This document shows positions 24,313 to 41,842 of a DNA stretch of 64,000 nucleotides, piece by piece. The DNA comes from Anoplopoma fimbria (Eukaryota; Chordata; Actinopteri; Perciformes; Anoplopomatidae), in contig NC_072471.1 in NCBI RefSeq assembly GCF_027596085.1, positions 13,024,810-13,088,809 of the forward strand, written 5' to 3'. Position 1 is the first letter of the stretch; every line of letters starts with the position of its first letter. Made by a program: the position numbers and the translations under genes. Below the pieces are notes generated by a model, which saw nothing but the letters and a program-made list of their open reading frames with translations, was not told where the DNA came from and did not search any database.

Positions 24313-24656
24313 ACCCTACCTTGATGAAAACATAATGAATGAAGGCATTGCCCATGGCTTGTCATGCCCCTTTTCAGGGCCATCATAAGTAAACACTTTG
24401 TGATTATACATGTCCCTTATTTTAATCGTGACCACAGCTATAAGAGATTTAAACCATCAAATTAGCTGAGTCCCTTTAGGATAATCCTGTGGCCGTGACT
24501 CATCCCTCAATATTTAAAGTCTATTATGGACCGTATGAATTCTGTTCTTTTCTATTCTATACATAATATATAATCCAGCATTTTCAAACCATGCCACAGT
24601 GACAACTTCATGTCAATAATAGATGAATTGCTGCTCTGTAATGGAACATGTATGTG

Positions 24657-24657
<1 letters not shown>

Positions 24658-24748
<91 letters not shown>
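24658..24748 (+). repeat. (CA)n microsatellite, ~45 units
   Basis: A pure CA run. The sequence following it, 24890-25060, is pyrimidine-rich. Confidence 0.95.
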
Positions 24749-24750
<2 letters not shown>

Positions 24751-25706
24751 ATATGCACCCTCACACCGCCGGGCAGCCTATTTTAAGGCTTATCCACAAT
24801 TCATCTAGTTGTCAATCACGAGTCATGACAGGCTGTCTCCTTCTTCTACTGGAACAATACATCAAGACACAAAGAGCCAGACACTTGTTACCAGTCTCCC
24901 TGAGCCTCCCGTCTCTCCCCATCTCTTTGCCTCACCCTCCCTTTATCCTTCCTGCGTTCTTTCTCTCCCTCACCATTTTCTCTTTATTTCCACATACTCT
25001 CTTTTTCCTCACGCTGTGTATTTTTGTGGTGGCAGTGATTTTTTGTTTTTCTCCAGCCTTTAATTCACTGAATGCCCTGATTCAAAGGACGAGCATGTGT
25101 TTGCATGTGTGCTTCTGTGTACGTGAGTCACCACTGCAGCTGCACAGACACACCGATAAGCTGTGTAAGGAGCATGTGAGTGTTTAAAGTGTTGTATCTT
25201 TGTTAGAACTGATGAGTGTACTTTGTGCATTGTCTGTGTGTGTGTTTCTGATACAGGCACGTGTGCATCATTTGAGGTTGTAAAGTGTGTGAAGGTGATG
25301 AAGTGTTGGGTAACTTGTTCATTGATGGTGGCAGCAGTACACACACGGACACACAAGGGTTTGTTTTTACTGTGAAATAAAGGAAACAATCCTCTGAGGA
25401 CCTTAAAAAAGGCGGGAGAGGTGGATGTGCAGCGAGGAGAGAAGGGTGCAGCACCCCTGGTTGGGGGTGGGGGTCAGGAGTCAGAGCAGATGGCAGACAT
25501 TGCTGCCGCCCCTCCCCCTCCACTCTTTCTCTCCTCACCCTCCTCCTCCCCCATGGCGGCTCAGCGGGTTATGGAGTAGGGGCAATTAACGAGCATGGAG
25601 GAGGTCCCTCCTTTACCCCCACCCCCCCACACCTCCACCCAAGTGTGTGCGTGTCATGTCGTACCACTCCATCAAGCAGCCCGCCCCAGGTGGCTGACAT
25701 GCGTAT

Positions 25707-25745
25707 GCACACGCACGCACGCACGCACGCACGCACGCACACACG

Positions 25746-25796
<51 letters not shown>
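25707..25796 (+). repeat. Compound (ACGC)n-(CA)n microsatellite
   Basis: About eight ACGC/GCAC units pass into a pure CA run. The CpG-bearing half suggests the CA tract grew from, or decays into, a CGCA array. Confidence 0.95.
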
Positions 25797-26301
25797 ACAC
25801 ACTTACTCCACCTCCTGTGTTCACAGCTCCATTAGTAATGCCAGAGACGGGTGCAAAGAGGCTCGACACCTGCCATTCAAAAAATCCCCATTGTTGAATA
25901 CAGATACTCACGCGTAACCGCGGATTAGAAAGCATACAAGTAAAGTGGTGCTAAACATGCATGCAAACAGAAACACACACTATCCAACAAAAGTGATCAA
26001 ACAGGAGCCCAGATTGAGAGCTTCAATCAGCAATCCATTAATGAAGTTTGAGCTTTTATCTTGAGGGGTAACTCGATAATAGAATTTACAACAACAAATA
26101 ATAACCCTTCTATCTTAGCAATCAGTTGCAGAAACAGTCTTGCCTTCCCTCCCCCTCGCTTTTTCCTCTTTATTTCTTCCCCTCTTTGCCACCCTCTCCT
26201 TCTCTCCCCCTCCCTTCCCAATGGCACGGCCTGTCATTTACAGCCTATGATTAGAATAATAAGACTAATTCAATCCATATCGCCGAGGCTCTCAAGCTCA
26301 G

Positions 26302-26460
<159 letters not shown>

Positions 26461-28305
26461 CCCACTCGTCAGCTACTGTTGCCTACCGTTCAAACCAGGC
26501 TCCACACATGACAGTGGGTTACTGTGGAAAGCCCTTTCGAACATAAACAAACCATTATAAATGCTCAGCTGTTGAACAGAGCTCTGTGGCCTTCACAAAC
26601 AGGCAGCACGTATAGACTTTCCATTTAAGGCTGCGTCCAAGAGCGGGAGACTCTTAAAAGAGCCAAGAGAGGGAACAGTAACGCTGTGTATAAATAGAGA
26701 GAGAGAGAGAGAGAGCTGTAAAAACCAGGAGAGAGAATAGTAATATTGAGACAGAGACACAAAGTGAGACAGACTGAAATACTGAAGACAGAATAATAGC
26801 ACAGTGTATAAACATAGGAAAGAAAACAGAGAGTCACACAGAGAAAAAAGACACGGTGGAAAGTGCAAAAGTACATTTACATAAAAATGTATACCTAAAG
26901 ATGATTTGACTTTTATTGTGCTACTCCTTCACTAGATTTCAGTCACATGTTGTAGTTTTTCCTTGGATAAAAATAGTTTACAGCGGAATTTTGCATTGTT
27001 CCTAAGCTCTCTTTATCATGCAACTATACTTTGCACTCTTCACGTCCACAACCAAGTGCATGAATGTCTTCTAGGAGAGACCAATAATAGTCCAAAAGTG
27101 TGAGACGTTGTCGTATCAGTGCATAAACTTAATATTTTTGGTTTGTCGGAGGCAATAACTACAAATTCTAAGATTGATTGGGTGGTGAGTGAGATGCAGC
27201 CAGGAGGAAGCTATTATCGCAGGCTCTTTGTATAAACGCTTTTACCTTTAGATGTGGTTGAACAACATGTTTTATGATCTTACCTGTTTAAAACACCTGA
27301 AAGTGGCACATTTTTATTATCACTTCCTTGCTAAATAGGTGGTTCTGGATGCTCCGGGATGTAGTGACGACTTAAGCTCTTCCGGTCAGGCAATAAGTTG
27401 TAACACCATCCATTCTTGACTGCAAGCCAAATCTCTTTTGTGGAGCAGTTTATATTCCAGAAGAAGCCCATAAAATATTGGAAGTTGAAACCAAGCTTAT
27501 ATGACAGCTTCATCCCTTTTGGATTCTATGGTTTTCTACATTCTCTCCAAGTCTATAGAGGGGGGTTGAAATTTGTCAACATGCATGTCCAATGTCTCCA
27601 AAGGGAGTTCAATACAACGCCTCATGGAGTATTTACTCCATTGATCCGGTGATCCAATGATTGTGCCGATTCAATTATTTTAGTCCAAAACATTATTATC
27701 ATAAATGCTGGTATGATCAATTGGGCCCATTGTTTTTACATTGCAGTTTAAAAAATATAATAACATTTGCCGCTCTATCTTCATAATGAGTACTTTTAAT
27801 CCTTTACATTTTGTAAATAATTCCTCTATAGTTGAATTTAAGTAACATTTTTGAAGCCTGACCTGTACAAGAGTCTTTCTATATATTATATTATACATAA
27901 TAAATCATCTGAATACCTCTTTCATCACTGACTGCGCCTCAGACAGAGACAGACAGACGGGGAGACCGGCTCAAAGTCCTGAGCTCCGGGTTACAGAGGA
28001 CTCTTTCTGTTGAAAGACAAAAGCTCGCCTTTCCCTCTTTCTGCGTCTTGTTCCCTGTTTCGGGAGTGTTTACCTTTTCTATTAACCATGTGGTACTGAC
28101 GGGGGCAGCTCAGGGGATCCCCTACCTGATATAAGACACACACACACACAGACACACACACACACGCGCACACAAACAGTGGTGTTCTGTCAGTGTTGCA
28201 GACTGTCTGTCTCCTTGTCGATCCAGCGGTGACTGTAACTAGGTGTAATGGCCAGCCTGTGGTTAGCAGCTCTATGGGCCTATTCACAAGCCCCCCCCCC
28301 ACCCC

Positions 28306-28308
<3 letters not shown>
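26461..28308. other. Intergenic stretch, nothing recognised
   Basis: It contains a purine-rich stretch (26690-26860, including a GA run) and AT-rich unique sequence. There is no coding evidence. A short interrupted CA run lies at 28136-28170. Confidence 0.4.

Positions 28309-28403
<95 letters not shown>
28309..28403 (+). repeat. (CA)n microsatellite, ~46 units
   Basis: A pure CA run preceded by a C-rich stretch at 28291-28307. A TG run of about 29 bp follows at 28522-28550, so opposite-phase tracts lie within 120 bp of each other. Confidence 0.95.
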
Positions 28404-28404
<1 letters not shown>

Positions 28405-28519
28405 TACCACACCTTCACAGTGGGAAAATAGGGATGCCCTTTACTCCTTTGGATGGAAAAAGAAATATGTTTCAATTAGCAGCTCAGTCCAAACACACCA
28501 GCGTAAACACTGTGTGTGT

Positions 28520-28552
<33 letters not shown>

Positions 28553-28897
28553 CCTGTGGAATAACTCAACTCCAGGGTCCACTTTGGCTTGGGGCCAAAA
28601 GCATTACCATACAAATCCAAGTGGCGCTGCCCCCACGTTCATACAGCCAAGTTATTTGGGGCATATTGCACTCTATTGAACACATACACTTATACACACA
28701 AATACACAGAGCTGTGATATACATGGGCAGAAACTTAAAATATATTATGGATTTTTTTTTCCTTGCAAGTAAACATTTATGTACTGGTTCGTATTATTCC
28801 CAGGGCTGTATATGTAACAGGCACAGAGCTGTGAAGCCTAGTGTGTATGTCAGTTGTTGGGCTCATTGCAATTACTCAAATGCAAGACAGAAAATAG

Positions 28898-29896
<999 letters not shown>

Positions 29897-29982
<86 letters not shown>
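29897..29982 (+). repeat. (CA)n microsatellite, ~43 units
   Basis: A pure AC run ending in ACTCACACAC. Confidence 0.95.
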
Positions 29983-29988
<6 letters not shown>

Positions 29989-31867
29989 ACTTGTGAATTA
30001 AAAGCAACCTTATAGAGGAATCTTTGTTTCAGATCATCAATGGAATAATAAAAGAGAGAACACCGTGTTCTTCGCAGCCACTGAGGGACTGATAATCAAG
30101 TGTGATGAACACTACAAGTCCATGGTGACCAAAAGGGCAAACATGTTGTGGCTTCAGCAATATGAGACATACAACCACATTAGTTGTTTCAGCAAATGCC
30201 AAAAAAGGACAGGAGACAATGCTCACGGACAGCCATAGGAATTATGTCCAGGAGCAAAGGAGGGATTACTGTGACTTTGTTACAGAGCCTCAAAGTCCAA
30301 AGGAGGTAAGAGATAGGTCCACAAAATATCAGACTTTCTCCTACCGACACCACATGTTGGTGTCTTTTTTGAATATGTCCACAAGTGTTCTGTAACATGA
30401 ACTAAAATGGTATTTTAAGCATCCTTCCTAAGCATGTCATGGCTGTTGTATTGTCTCTGCGAAGATCATGGGATCGTTCGGCTGTATGATGTGCATCTGT
30501 GATTGAGCCAGTAAGTGAGTGAGTGAGTGTGTGTGCACCTCAGCGTCTGTCCAAGGCTGATCTTGCATTCTGCTGCAGCAAACTGCATAATATTGGTTAC
30601 TCTTAACCGGCCAGGAGATAACACAGCTGAGTGCTTCGCTAACCCCGCATCTGCTACTCTGCGGCCGGAGACACAGCTACAATTTGAAACTTTTATAAAA
30701 AATAACAGTTACTGCCGACTGCCTTAGAGACTCCTCGGCTCTGTTTGGTTGTTGTTTTTTTTAAGGGTGCGGTGGAATCTCGCAAATGCCATCAGGAGCA
30801 ATAAAAGGAAGTAGAGGAACCTGATTTTTTTCATAAATGATCCGTCTCATTCATTACTGTCAGTGTAAAGTTTGACAGTTTGAGCCAATATGACAGAAAG
30901 TTATGTTTATTAAAGCAACCATAGATGTGGTAGAACATTGGATCACTACTGATAGGGATACCTGCCAGATCAGAAAATGTTGATATAACTTGTTTTGAAA
31001 GGAAATGACAAACAATATATTGAATAATGATTTATTTTTTCTTGAACAAGCGGTTTCCCCTGATTAGCGAGGTACAAGTTAAGGTTCATTCTTGATTCTC
31101 ATCGCAAGGTGAGGAATAAAGTGAAATACAAGTAAATGGACCTTGTGATGAGATTGTTTTGTCAACTGTTAAGGAGCAGTTTGGATCATGTTGGGACCAT
31201 GAGCTGCTAACATAATATGTGTATTTGTTTTGTACATATTCTTATTCGTCACATATAAAATAAGATGTCCTTTTATAAATCGACAGCTCTAGAAAATGTG
31301 AAGAAAGAAGGAACATTAACATATTATGTCACATGAACCAACTGTAAACAGCTATTGTATCCTATTGTCTCTTATGCGCCTACATCACATAAAGTGATGA
31401 AGATGAAGTCGATACTTCATTGGGCATCAACTCTTTGTGTTTTCATTGTGTTTACATTCATGAATGGCCAAGTCCACAGATACACATAAGCTGTCAATTG
31501 CTAGGAGATGACCACAATGTGAGTGTATATATGTTCAGTCTTTCCCTCTACCTTTCTCTAATGCAACAAAAGGAGCCATCTGTAGCCTTTGTCTTAGTTT
31601 GGGGATAAGCCGAAGCCAATCCGACCCTCTCAGGACTGATCTGCGGTTGGGCCTGCGTCCTCATAATCCTATTAGGAGTGGGTGATTTCTTCAGATCCAA
31701 CCAAGGGTTTGGAAGGCAGATAAACTGAAGCTTTTGGACAAAGAGCCACAGGAGAGTTTCACTTGATTAGGAGATAGCCAGCTTTTGTGAAAATCTGACA
31801 GATGAACTCACCGTTAAACGTGACTGATACTTATGAATACCAATTTGGAGCTCAGTTGGTAATAAAA
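29983..31867. other. Intergenic stretch, no gene recognised
   Basis: Open frames on both strands at 30029-30398 have no family features. 30590-30735 is GC-richer and CNE-like. The rest is AT-rich. Confidence 0.35.
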
Positions 31868-32400
31868 TGTTTAAAGCTGCACTAATCAGTATTTTGATAT
31901 ATAAGATGAGTCATACGACTAATGGGCAAGGGGTCACTTGTATTGAGGAACCCAGAGATGATTATTATGTGACTCTGAAGCTTGCAGAGGGTTTTTGTGT
32001 CTTTCAGCGGGTTTTTTTTTTAGTTGACCTTCAAAATTTTGGTTATTATCTGATCAGATCAGTCTGATATTTCCCTCAGGAGTTAGCAAAGATCAGAAAA
32101 TAGCTGAGCAGAGTGAGTAAATATTTGACTTACATTTGTCAGATGTCCAAAAAAAACGACTACAAATAAACAAATCAAAAGGAAACTGTTAGCTAAAATC
32201 TTTGCCATGTCAAAGTTAACCTTGTGTTTACAGCTTGTTTGGCTGAGCCAAAGTCTGTAAAACACATCAGCAAAAACATGTTATACTGTTATAAAAACGA
32301 TCTGAAAAAAGTGCTAACTATCAGGAGATATCTTAGCTAATCATGAAATGCTAACTAAAGAATTTGAAGTGGCATGTGTTTTGACATGAAAGTTAAATAA
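31868..32400 (+). repeat. Degenerate teleost interspersed repeat
   Basis: It begins TAAAGCTGCACTAATCAGTA and contains the GTGACTCTGAAGCTTGCAGA and CAGGAGATATCTTAGCTAAT landmarks in the order I know from a frequent fish repeat of about 500-600 bp. It is non-coding, and the right boundary is approximate. Confidence 0.5.
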
Positions 32401-32986
32401 TAATCAATGAACAAGAAGTTAATATAAAGTAGTCGATCTGCATTATGCTTTATGAATGTTCTTTATTACCTGAACTTCACACTATGATCTTCTCCATAAC
32501 ACTCAAGATGTGGTTGGGATCTTTCTGCTAAAATTGGATTACATTTAAGGTTATTCCTATTAGTGACGGGCACTCAAGTAAAATATTCTCCCTTTTAACT
32601 AATAATGGGTTATAAAAAGCCAACAAAACTTTCCCCAAACTCTTCAAATAATTGTGGACATGCTCAAAACTGATGTTGCAGAATAATTTCTGGAAAGAGG
32701 CTTGAAAGTGTTTTGGCACATGATCAGGGTGAAAGAGGTTCTTCACTGCGAAAACAAAGGAGGCAAACCCTGCAAGAGGCCGACTTTTGACAGCTGCATG
32801 TGAAGGAGTGTGTTGTGAGAAAAGAGCGGCGAGGTGTTTAAGTGGGGGGGAGGGCCCGCACGTGCACTCACGTCTGTTATTGTTTTGATCTGACCTTGGC
32901 GTCACCTGATTCTTCTCGTGTGCACATGGAGTTTCTGTCACATGCTGCTCGGCACACACACACACACACACTCACTCTCTCTTGAT

Positions 32987-32990
<4 letters not shown>

Positions 32991-33076
<86 letters not shown>
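32991..33076 (+). repeat. (CA)n microsatellite, ~43 units
   Basis: A pure CA run preceded by a shorter CA run (32953-32970) and a CTCT interruption. Confidence 0.95.
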
Positions 33077-33081
<5 letters not shown>

Positions 33082-33508
33082 ACTGGGGCTTCAGCTGCTG
33101 ACTGAAAGCAGGGGGGCAAATGGACGAAGATGAGAAGATCATAATAGTAGAATTGATAACAAATAGTTCTGGCTGAAGGCAGGGTGGCTGTTCTGGGAAC
33201 AGGCTGGTATGATCTCTTGAAGAAATATTTACCACACAGTAGGATGTGTGCACACACGCACACATTCTCCGAAGCTTTGCATGATCATCACAGCATATTT
33301 TCACTTCTAAGTGGAAAATAACATTTGAGGGGCTGGTGAGAGTGTATAGTCTTACACTCAGCGTGTGTGTTCTCTTTTCTTTTCTCCTGCTGTTCTCTGT
33401 AAAATACAAGTCACAGTTATTACAGGCAGTACAGTTCAGACCGCCTGTGTTGTTGCAACATTTACAGCTCAGTTTTAGTTATACATTTAGAGTCTATCTC
33501 AATCTTTA

Positions 33509-33790
33509 AGGGAGTAGTTTGACATTTGGGAAAATGCACTTATTCGTTTTCTTGCTGATCTGAGAAGATCAACACTGCTCTCATGTCTGTCTGTTGAAAA
33601 TTGAGGCTACCGACAGATGGTTACCTTAGTTTAGTTTAGCATATGAACTGTAAACAGGGGAGACAGGGAGTCTGGCTTTGTCTAAAGGTAACAAAATCCA
33701 TCTACCAGCACCTCTAAGGCTAACTCATTCACATGATATGTCGTGTTTGTTTAATCCGTAAAAAAGAAAGGAAGTGTTAAAAATGATTTT
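33509..33790 (+). mobile_element. Foldback MITE-like element, left half
   Basis: The landmarks in order are GTAGTTTGACATTTGGGAAA, TATTCGTTTTCTTGCTGA, TTAGTTTAGTTTAGCATA, AAAGGTAACAAAATCCATCT and TTGTTTAATCCGT. This is the same family as 8765, 20650 and 38048. The right arm is missing. Confidence 0.6.
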
Positions 33791-34664
33791 GTTACTTCAG
33801 AGAGTAACTAACCTGACCTGCCAGATGGTTTGGTACAATGAACCATCTGCGAAGGAAACATTGGAAACTGTTTGGAAACGGGCAGGTACTTTCAAAAGAT
33901 ACATCCCAGATGATAGGATGAGCCCATGCTAGTCGGGAAAAGAGTGAGAACATCTTTTGATTTTTGTTATGTGATTCCACGAGTCTTGCATGGTCTCGTA
34001 AGCTTCCTGCCTACAAGATATATACAATACAAGACGATACAATTATTTCCCCTTTTCAGTCTTTATGCCAAGGTAAGCTACAATGCTCATGGCTGAAGCA
34101 TCATTCTAATTGGAGAGATATGAGAGTAGTATTTATGTTGTCGTCTAAATATTGTCAAGAAAATTTAATAAGCTTATTTACCAAAAATGTCTAACTATTC
34201 TTTTATTGTAGAGGTGATTTATTAATCTTAAAATTATTTCTTACATTCAGCTACTTTAATGCCAGGAACAAGGAATAGCTATGCTAATACTACAGCAATA
34301 GGTCCTGTTTTTGTGGCATTAATAACCAAAACAAGATCATAAGGGGGATCTTTAAGATGTAATGGTATTGTCAAAAAGTAATGACTTGAGGGAAACTGTC
34401 TCATTTCCTCTTTTGATATCTGTATGTTTTTAAAACTGCCGTTAGAGCTGCTTTCAACAGCTCTGTGGATCTCTCTGAGCACACAAAGTGCCAAGTACAA
34501 TTTAGGAAAATACTTTTTTGAATAACAACAAACTGCAGGTGGGAGAGCTACTAGAGGCCATGTGAGGCGAATGTGGTGGAGTGTGGAACTTGGCACCGCC
34601 AACTCTGTTTCGGCACACGGAGCTGCCGGGCAGCCGGAGGGGAGGCAAACCTCCACGTGAGGGG

Positions 34665-34670
<6 letters not shown>

Positions 34671-34756
<86 letters not shown>

Positions 34757-34775
34757 CACACACACACACACACAC
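34671..34775 (+). repeat. (CA)n microsatellite, ~52 units, one interruption
   Basis: A pure CA run with a single AACA slip at about 34754. Confidence 0.95.
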
Positions 34776-36775
<2,000 letters not shown>

Positions 36776-37437
36776 TGTGATTGTGTGTGGGCCTCCTCCC
36801 CACCATACACACCCACAAACAAAAACACACAAACCGACCTCTGACCTAGGTGTAATAAGGTCCTCTGAGCAGAGCGGTAATGGGCCATAAATGCCACTGA
36901 ACGCTGACGTTCTCATCCTGTGAGGTTACCAAGAGGCCAGAGAGAGAGAGAGAGACGGAAAGTGATGGACTGATAAATGGAAGGAGGATGGAAGGATGGT
37001 TTGGTTGACCTTTAGCCTGCCAGAAGATTGACTGAATGCAGCCGTCCCCGGCTATAAACTCACAGTATCCACTCAGCTTCTGGCCTTGTTAAATCAGGAT
37101 GCCATCAAGCCAATAATAGTTACTCTTGCAAAATACAGTCCAGTGACAATTGATGTATATTAATGTCAATGTTGAGGACAACCTTGCAGTCCACTGGTAA
37201 CGTATATATTAATAAAACAGCCTCTACAAATCAGCCCGACATTGACTAAATTAAATAAAGGTTTTCTGTCATCTTGGTTTGAAGCTAATTTAAGGCTTTC
37301 TCAGGTACATATTTGAGTTATTTCAAGTAATCTGTATCTGTGTGTTTGTGGCACATCAGCAGGCCCAGTAACCATAGAAACATTTCAACATCAAGTTGAT
37401 TGTCTTGGCAGATGATGTAATTTCATGGTTACTGACT

Positions 37438-37577
<140 letters not shown>

Positions 37578-38047
37578 TCACATGTGTATGTGTGTCCGGG
37601 GGTCATGGGTGGGCAATAAAGTTGTCAAGCAGAGTTAAAATCATCGACATGTTCTATGATATCAAAGGAGGAGCTTGAATGAAAAATATGAAGAGAAGTT
37701 TAATTTACAATTGATTTGGAACATGAAATATAAAGTGTTGTACCAGTGGTTTAACATGCTTTGTAATGACATTGTTTTTTTACCCGGAAGGCAGAGATTG
37801 AGTTGTAGGCTTTCAATAACCAAACAATCATTAGCTGTGGTAAGGTTTTCTTTTTCTCAGCTACAACCTTAAAAATGGATGTTATATTTTTATGATTTAA
37901 GAGGGAACCAGTTAGAATTATGTATCCCACCAGGAACTAGTTTGGACATGTTTTTTATGCTTACATAATATTACAAAGAGCACTGGTCATGCTAAACACC
38001 CGCAGCTAAAACTTGCCCTAATTTTAAACAGTTTCCACACCGATCCC

Positions 38048-38260
38048 TTAAAGGAATAATTGAGCATTTTGGGAGATGCACTTTCTTGCTGAGAGTTAGA
38101 TTAGAAGATTGCTACCCTTCTCATATATGTACTGTAAATATAAGCCTGAGTTTGTCCAAAGGTAACCCTTATTGTATAACTAAAACAAATTGAAAATAAT
38201 GTATTCATTATAAGCTTGTGCATTCCCTAAATTGTTGATCTATTCCTTTTAAACCTTTAA
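38048..38260 (+). mobile_element. Foldback MITE-like element, degenerate
   Basis: TTTTGGGAGATGCACTTTCT, CTTGCTGAGAGTTAGATTAG, AAGATTGCTACCCTTCTCAT and CCAAAGGTAACCC follow the order of the element at 33509. There are large internal deletions, and the right end is AT-rich and eroded. Confidence 0.5.
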
Positions 38261-38797
38261 ACCTCCTTCAACGTTATATTTTAGTGTAGTTTACATGTGT
38301 CTTTGTCATCTTTTTACTTAAGAGACTTTGTTGTTTTTGGCTGCCCAGGTCTTTTTTATGCCCCTTGTCTTATATCAATTTTGTGCCAAAACAAACTAAA
38401 AGCAAATCTATATGTAACCCTAAATGATGTACAGTAAATGGTAACCGACTCCTTATATGTGGCAGCCGACTTATAGCCTTCTCTCCACTCCGTGGGAGAC
38501 CACTGGTTGAGCATCATCCCTGCCACCAAGAGACAGACTGCTGCTGGTCTGCTTGGCAGGAGGAAGAGCAAAGATGGTCATTCATATCTCACTGCCTGCC
38601 AGCCGCACCGCAGGAGTCGTCTGCTGTAATGAGCCGCACACATGTTGGAAAGGAGCGAGCCTGTCTACGTGCACTCGGGGATGTGCGTGCAAACGTGCGA
38701 CACTTACACACATGGCAATGCGAGTGGGCCGTCGTTTGATACATGTAATTACACATAGAGGCTGCATGCTTCACGGGCACATTTAGCAGCATGTATG

Positions 38798-38799
<2 letters not shown>

Positions 38800-38843
<44 letters not shown>
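38800..38843 (+). repeat. (CA)n microsatellite, ~22 units
   Basis: A pure CA run. The 250 bp before it (38550-38795) are complex and CpG-containing. Confidence 0.95.
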
Positions 38844-38845
<2 letters not shown>

Positions 38846-39897
38846 AAATATAAACACTCCACAGGAGCTGTCTAGTGTAATACGACTTATGTGGTTATTT
38901 GTCACGCTATACTGTGGCTACCGCAGCACTCGGATTAGTGATGGCTCATATGGATGGATCATAGTCTTAACTGAAATGACTTAGATTTTAGACATGACAT
39001 ATTAAGATGGCCTTATATGGACATCAAACCCCAGATCATTACACTGAGCTAATGGACCCAAATACATTAAAAAACAGTGGTCGAGTCAGTTGAGCCTCAT
39101 TCTTTTGCAACCATTTGATGTTTGCATATGCAGCTATCAATACGGTTGTATAGTCTCTGAGGGCGTTTGCAGCAAAACATACATTTCTGAATGTATACTT
39201 TTATTTGTTCATTTGCTCTAACTATTTTTCTCTCATTCCTTCAATTACAAGATGACAGCACAACATATGTTTGTGTACCAACTCTGCAGCCTTTATTTTC
39301 ACACACAGCAACGGATCTTTGCTGCAAGCGCAATGTTTTCAGATGAGCCTTAATTAGTTGTAGAATATGTGACCTTAAAGCTCCAGTAGACTTTATACTA
39401 TATAGCAAAGGCAGATCCAGTGGTGAGTGTGTCTTATATCCTCATGCCATTTACAGAATTACAGCCCTGTTTCATGTATATGAAATACATAGTATTATCA
39501 CAGTTAGCATCAAGTTTGTACACACACACTTTAAGTCCTGCAAAAGGATGCCATGCTTTTCTTTAAAAAAATTGGAGAGTTATTATTTTTTTATGCAACC
39601 ATTCCCTAACAAGCCAGACCCATTCAAGAACAAATTCTTATTAGAAACGACAGCCTGGGAAGGGAAACAAGTAGGCATGGAGGAAGGGATTTGGCTCAGG
39701 GGGCTGAAAAAGAGATGGATGGGAAAACAGAGAGAGGAGAGGAATCATGAACACAACACCAGTGAAATGTCACCAATGCGCCCTGGCTGTGGCAGCCGAG
39801 TTGCAGAGAACAGTTCTTTTGTATATATGTTGCTCTATTGTGCTTATTCTATTAAACCTGGGATTAATAGCAGTTTCAATTAAAAGCAATAAATAGG
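38844..39897. other. Intergenic stretch, nothing recognised
   Basis: AT-rich. The open frame at 39548-39883 has low-complexity composition and no family features. Confidence 0.35.
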
Positions 39898-39899
39898 GA

Positions 39900-40125
39900 T
39901 GCAAACTAGGGCTGAAATTATAGTATCAATTTATTGTTTGAGCTATAAAATGTCAGAAAATCGAAGAAATGAAAATCACAATTTCCAAAACTCCAATCTG
40001 ATGGGATCAAATAGGTTGCTTTGTCTGACCAACAGTATGAAACACATAGCTATTACATTGACTTTTATATATGACAAAATAAATACATTTGGGATGCTGG
40101 AAATAGCGAATATTTGGTGAAATGA
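39900..40125 (+). repeat. Teleost interspersed repeat (GGGCTGAAATTATAG family)
   Basis: AGGGCTGAAATTATAG, CTATAAAATGTCAGAAAATC, AATCACAATTTCCAAAACTC and TTTGTCTGACCAACAGTATG occur in the order known from a widespread fish element. An inverted relative lies at 42735-42990. The fragment at 40380-40490, ending in ACAGCCCTAATATTC, may be another scrap. Confidence 0.6.
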
Positions 40126-41039
40126 AATGATTCAGTATTTTAAAAAAGCTTTCAATCTATGATCTAGCTCTAATAAAAACAAATGTCAACAAACCAAAGG
40201 ATTTTCAAGGCTGTAGCTTGGATATTCACAGTGCACCTCTTTGAATTAGGTTTAATGTCTTTCAAAACCACTTTAAAGATGCATGAAATGGACAGCATAA
40301 CTACATTTACCAGAAAATCGTGAAATTGAATAGTAACCTCATCTCTCAATCTCACAAGATTTAAAATGGTGCTTTTTTTTTTGGGAGAACTCAGTTTACA
40401 GATCTGTCAATTGACTCAACTAAAAGATCAGTCAACAAAATCGTATGACTTTCGACGGAATTTCCTTGGAAGAGGACAGCCCTAATATTCCCCCACACAC
40501 ACAGACTCATATTCAGGCTTGGTTCCTTGAAAATGGTCTCACAGCATATCATACGTTGATCACCATCACTGAGAATAAATTCTGTCCAGCGTACTAATTA
40601 TAATTGTTACGTTTTTTTCAAAACCCTGGCTTTGCTTACTATTGCTCTAGTAACAGAAATGGGATTGAATTTATTAGCTTCCACTTTCCACAAACAGTTT
40701 ACTAGTTGCTTGTTGATCACTTTGAATGACCTAAGGACTCGATACGTTTGGAACAGAAAGGCTTTTCACAGCATCTGAAACTGTCAGTACAACAATCTGA
40801 ACCCTTAAAAGCTTTGTGCCATTCTACTGTTCTGTAACACACAAATACCATATGAGCTTCCCCTCCTCCACCCTTTCACTACTTTTATTGACCCAATGTG
40901 AAAAATAAGCCTTGTATAAAACAAAAAACGTGTGTATGGACCCATACACACATTCAAGACAAAATAAAATCCTACTTTGTATGATTTCTATATCCGTATA
41001 AGGTTAGAGATTATACTCACCCACACACACACTCGCTCT

Positions 41040-41180
<141 letters not shown>

Positions 41181-41377
41181 ACTTTGCAGAGTCCTACACT
41201 GTACATCACAAGCAGACATCAGTACCAGACAGCTTCACACACATCAAGCCTCTCTGTCGGAGGCAGACCCGACAACTTCAAAATAAGGGTGCATCAAACA
41301 GTCTCACTCGCATGCGCAGACAGACGGAGGGTAAACTCCACACATGATGTGGGAGGATCTGACATATACTGCCAAGC

Positions 41378-41380
<3 letters not shown>

Positions 41381-41412
<32 letters not shown>
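41381..41412 (+). repeat. (GA)n microsatellite
   Basis: A pure GA run in a purine-rich neighbourhood (to about 41480). Confidence 0.95.
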
Positions 41413-41416
<4 letters not shown>

Positions 41417-41789
41417 GATTCAGACAGCGGGGGACAGACAGAGGGTGGGAGAGAGACAGAGAGGTCAAATGAGGGGATGAGGGAGAACAGCGAGGATGAT
41501 AGGAGTTGACACTCACATGCATACAAATCATCAAATGTCAAAGAGCATGCAAAGAAGAATGCTACACAAACAAACCTGCATATATTGTATAAGGTAGCAT
41601 TCAATATTTTGCTAAATAGTGATATTGTGAGGTCAATAGACAAACCCTAAAATGCTACAAATATGCAAAGTAAGACACGTTTGAGCACATTTGACTTCAT
41701 ACATCACTTTGAACAAACAGCGAAAGGCTTCATACAAGCAGGCTGGCACATGCAGCACAAAATGTACAGACAGTGTATCAGCCCCAAAC

Positions 41790-41790
<1 letters not shown>

Positions 41791-41824
<34 letters not shown>

Positions 41825-41842
41825 AAAAAAGAGAGAGAGAGA
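41791..41842 (+). repeat. Compound (GT)n-(GA)n microsatellite
   Basis: A short GT run passes into GA with an AAAAAAA interruption. Another GA run lies at 41926-41950, and purine-rich sequence continues to about 42025. Confidence 0.9.
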
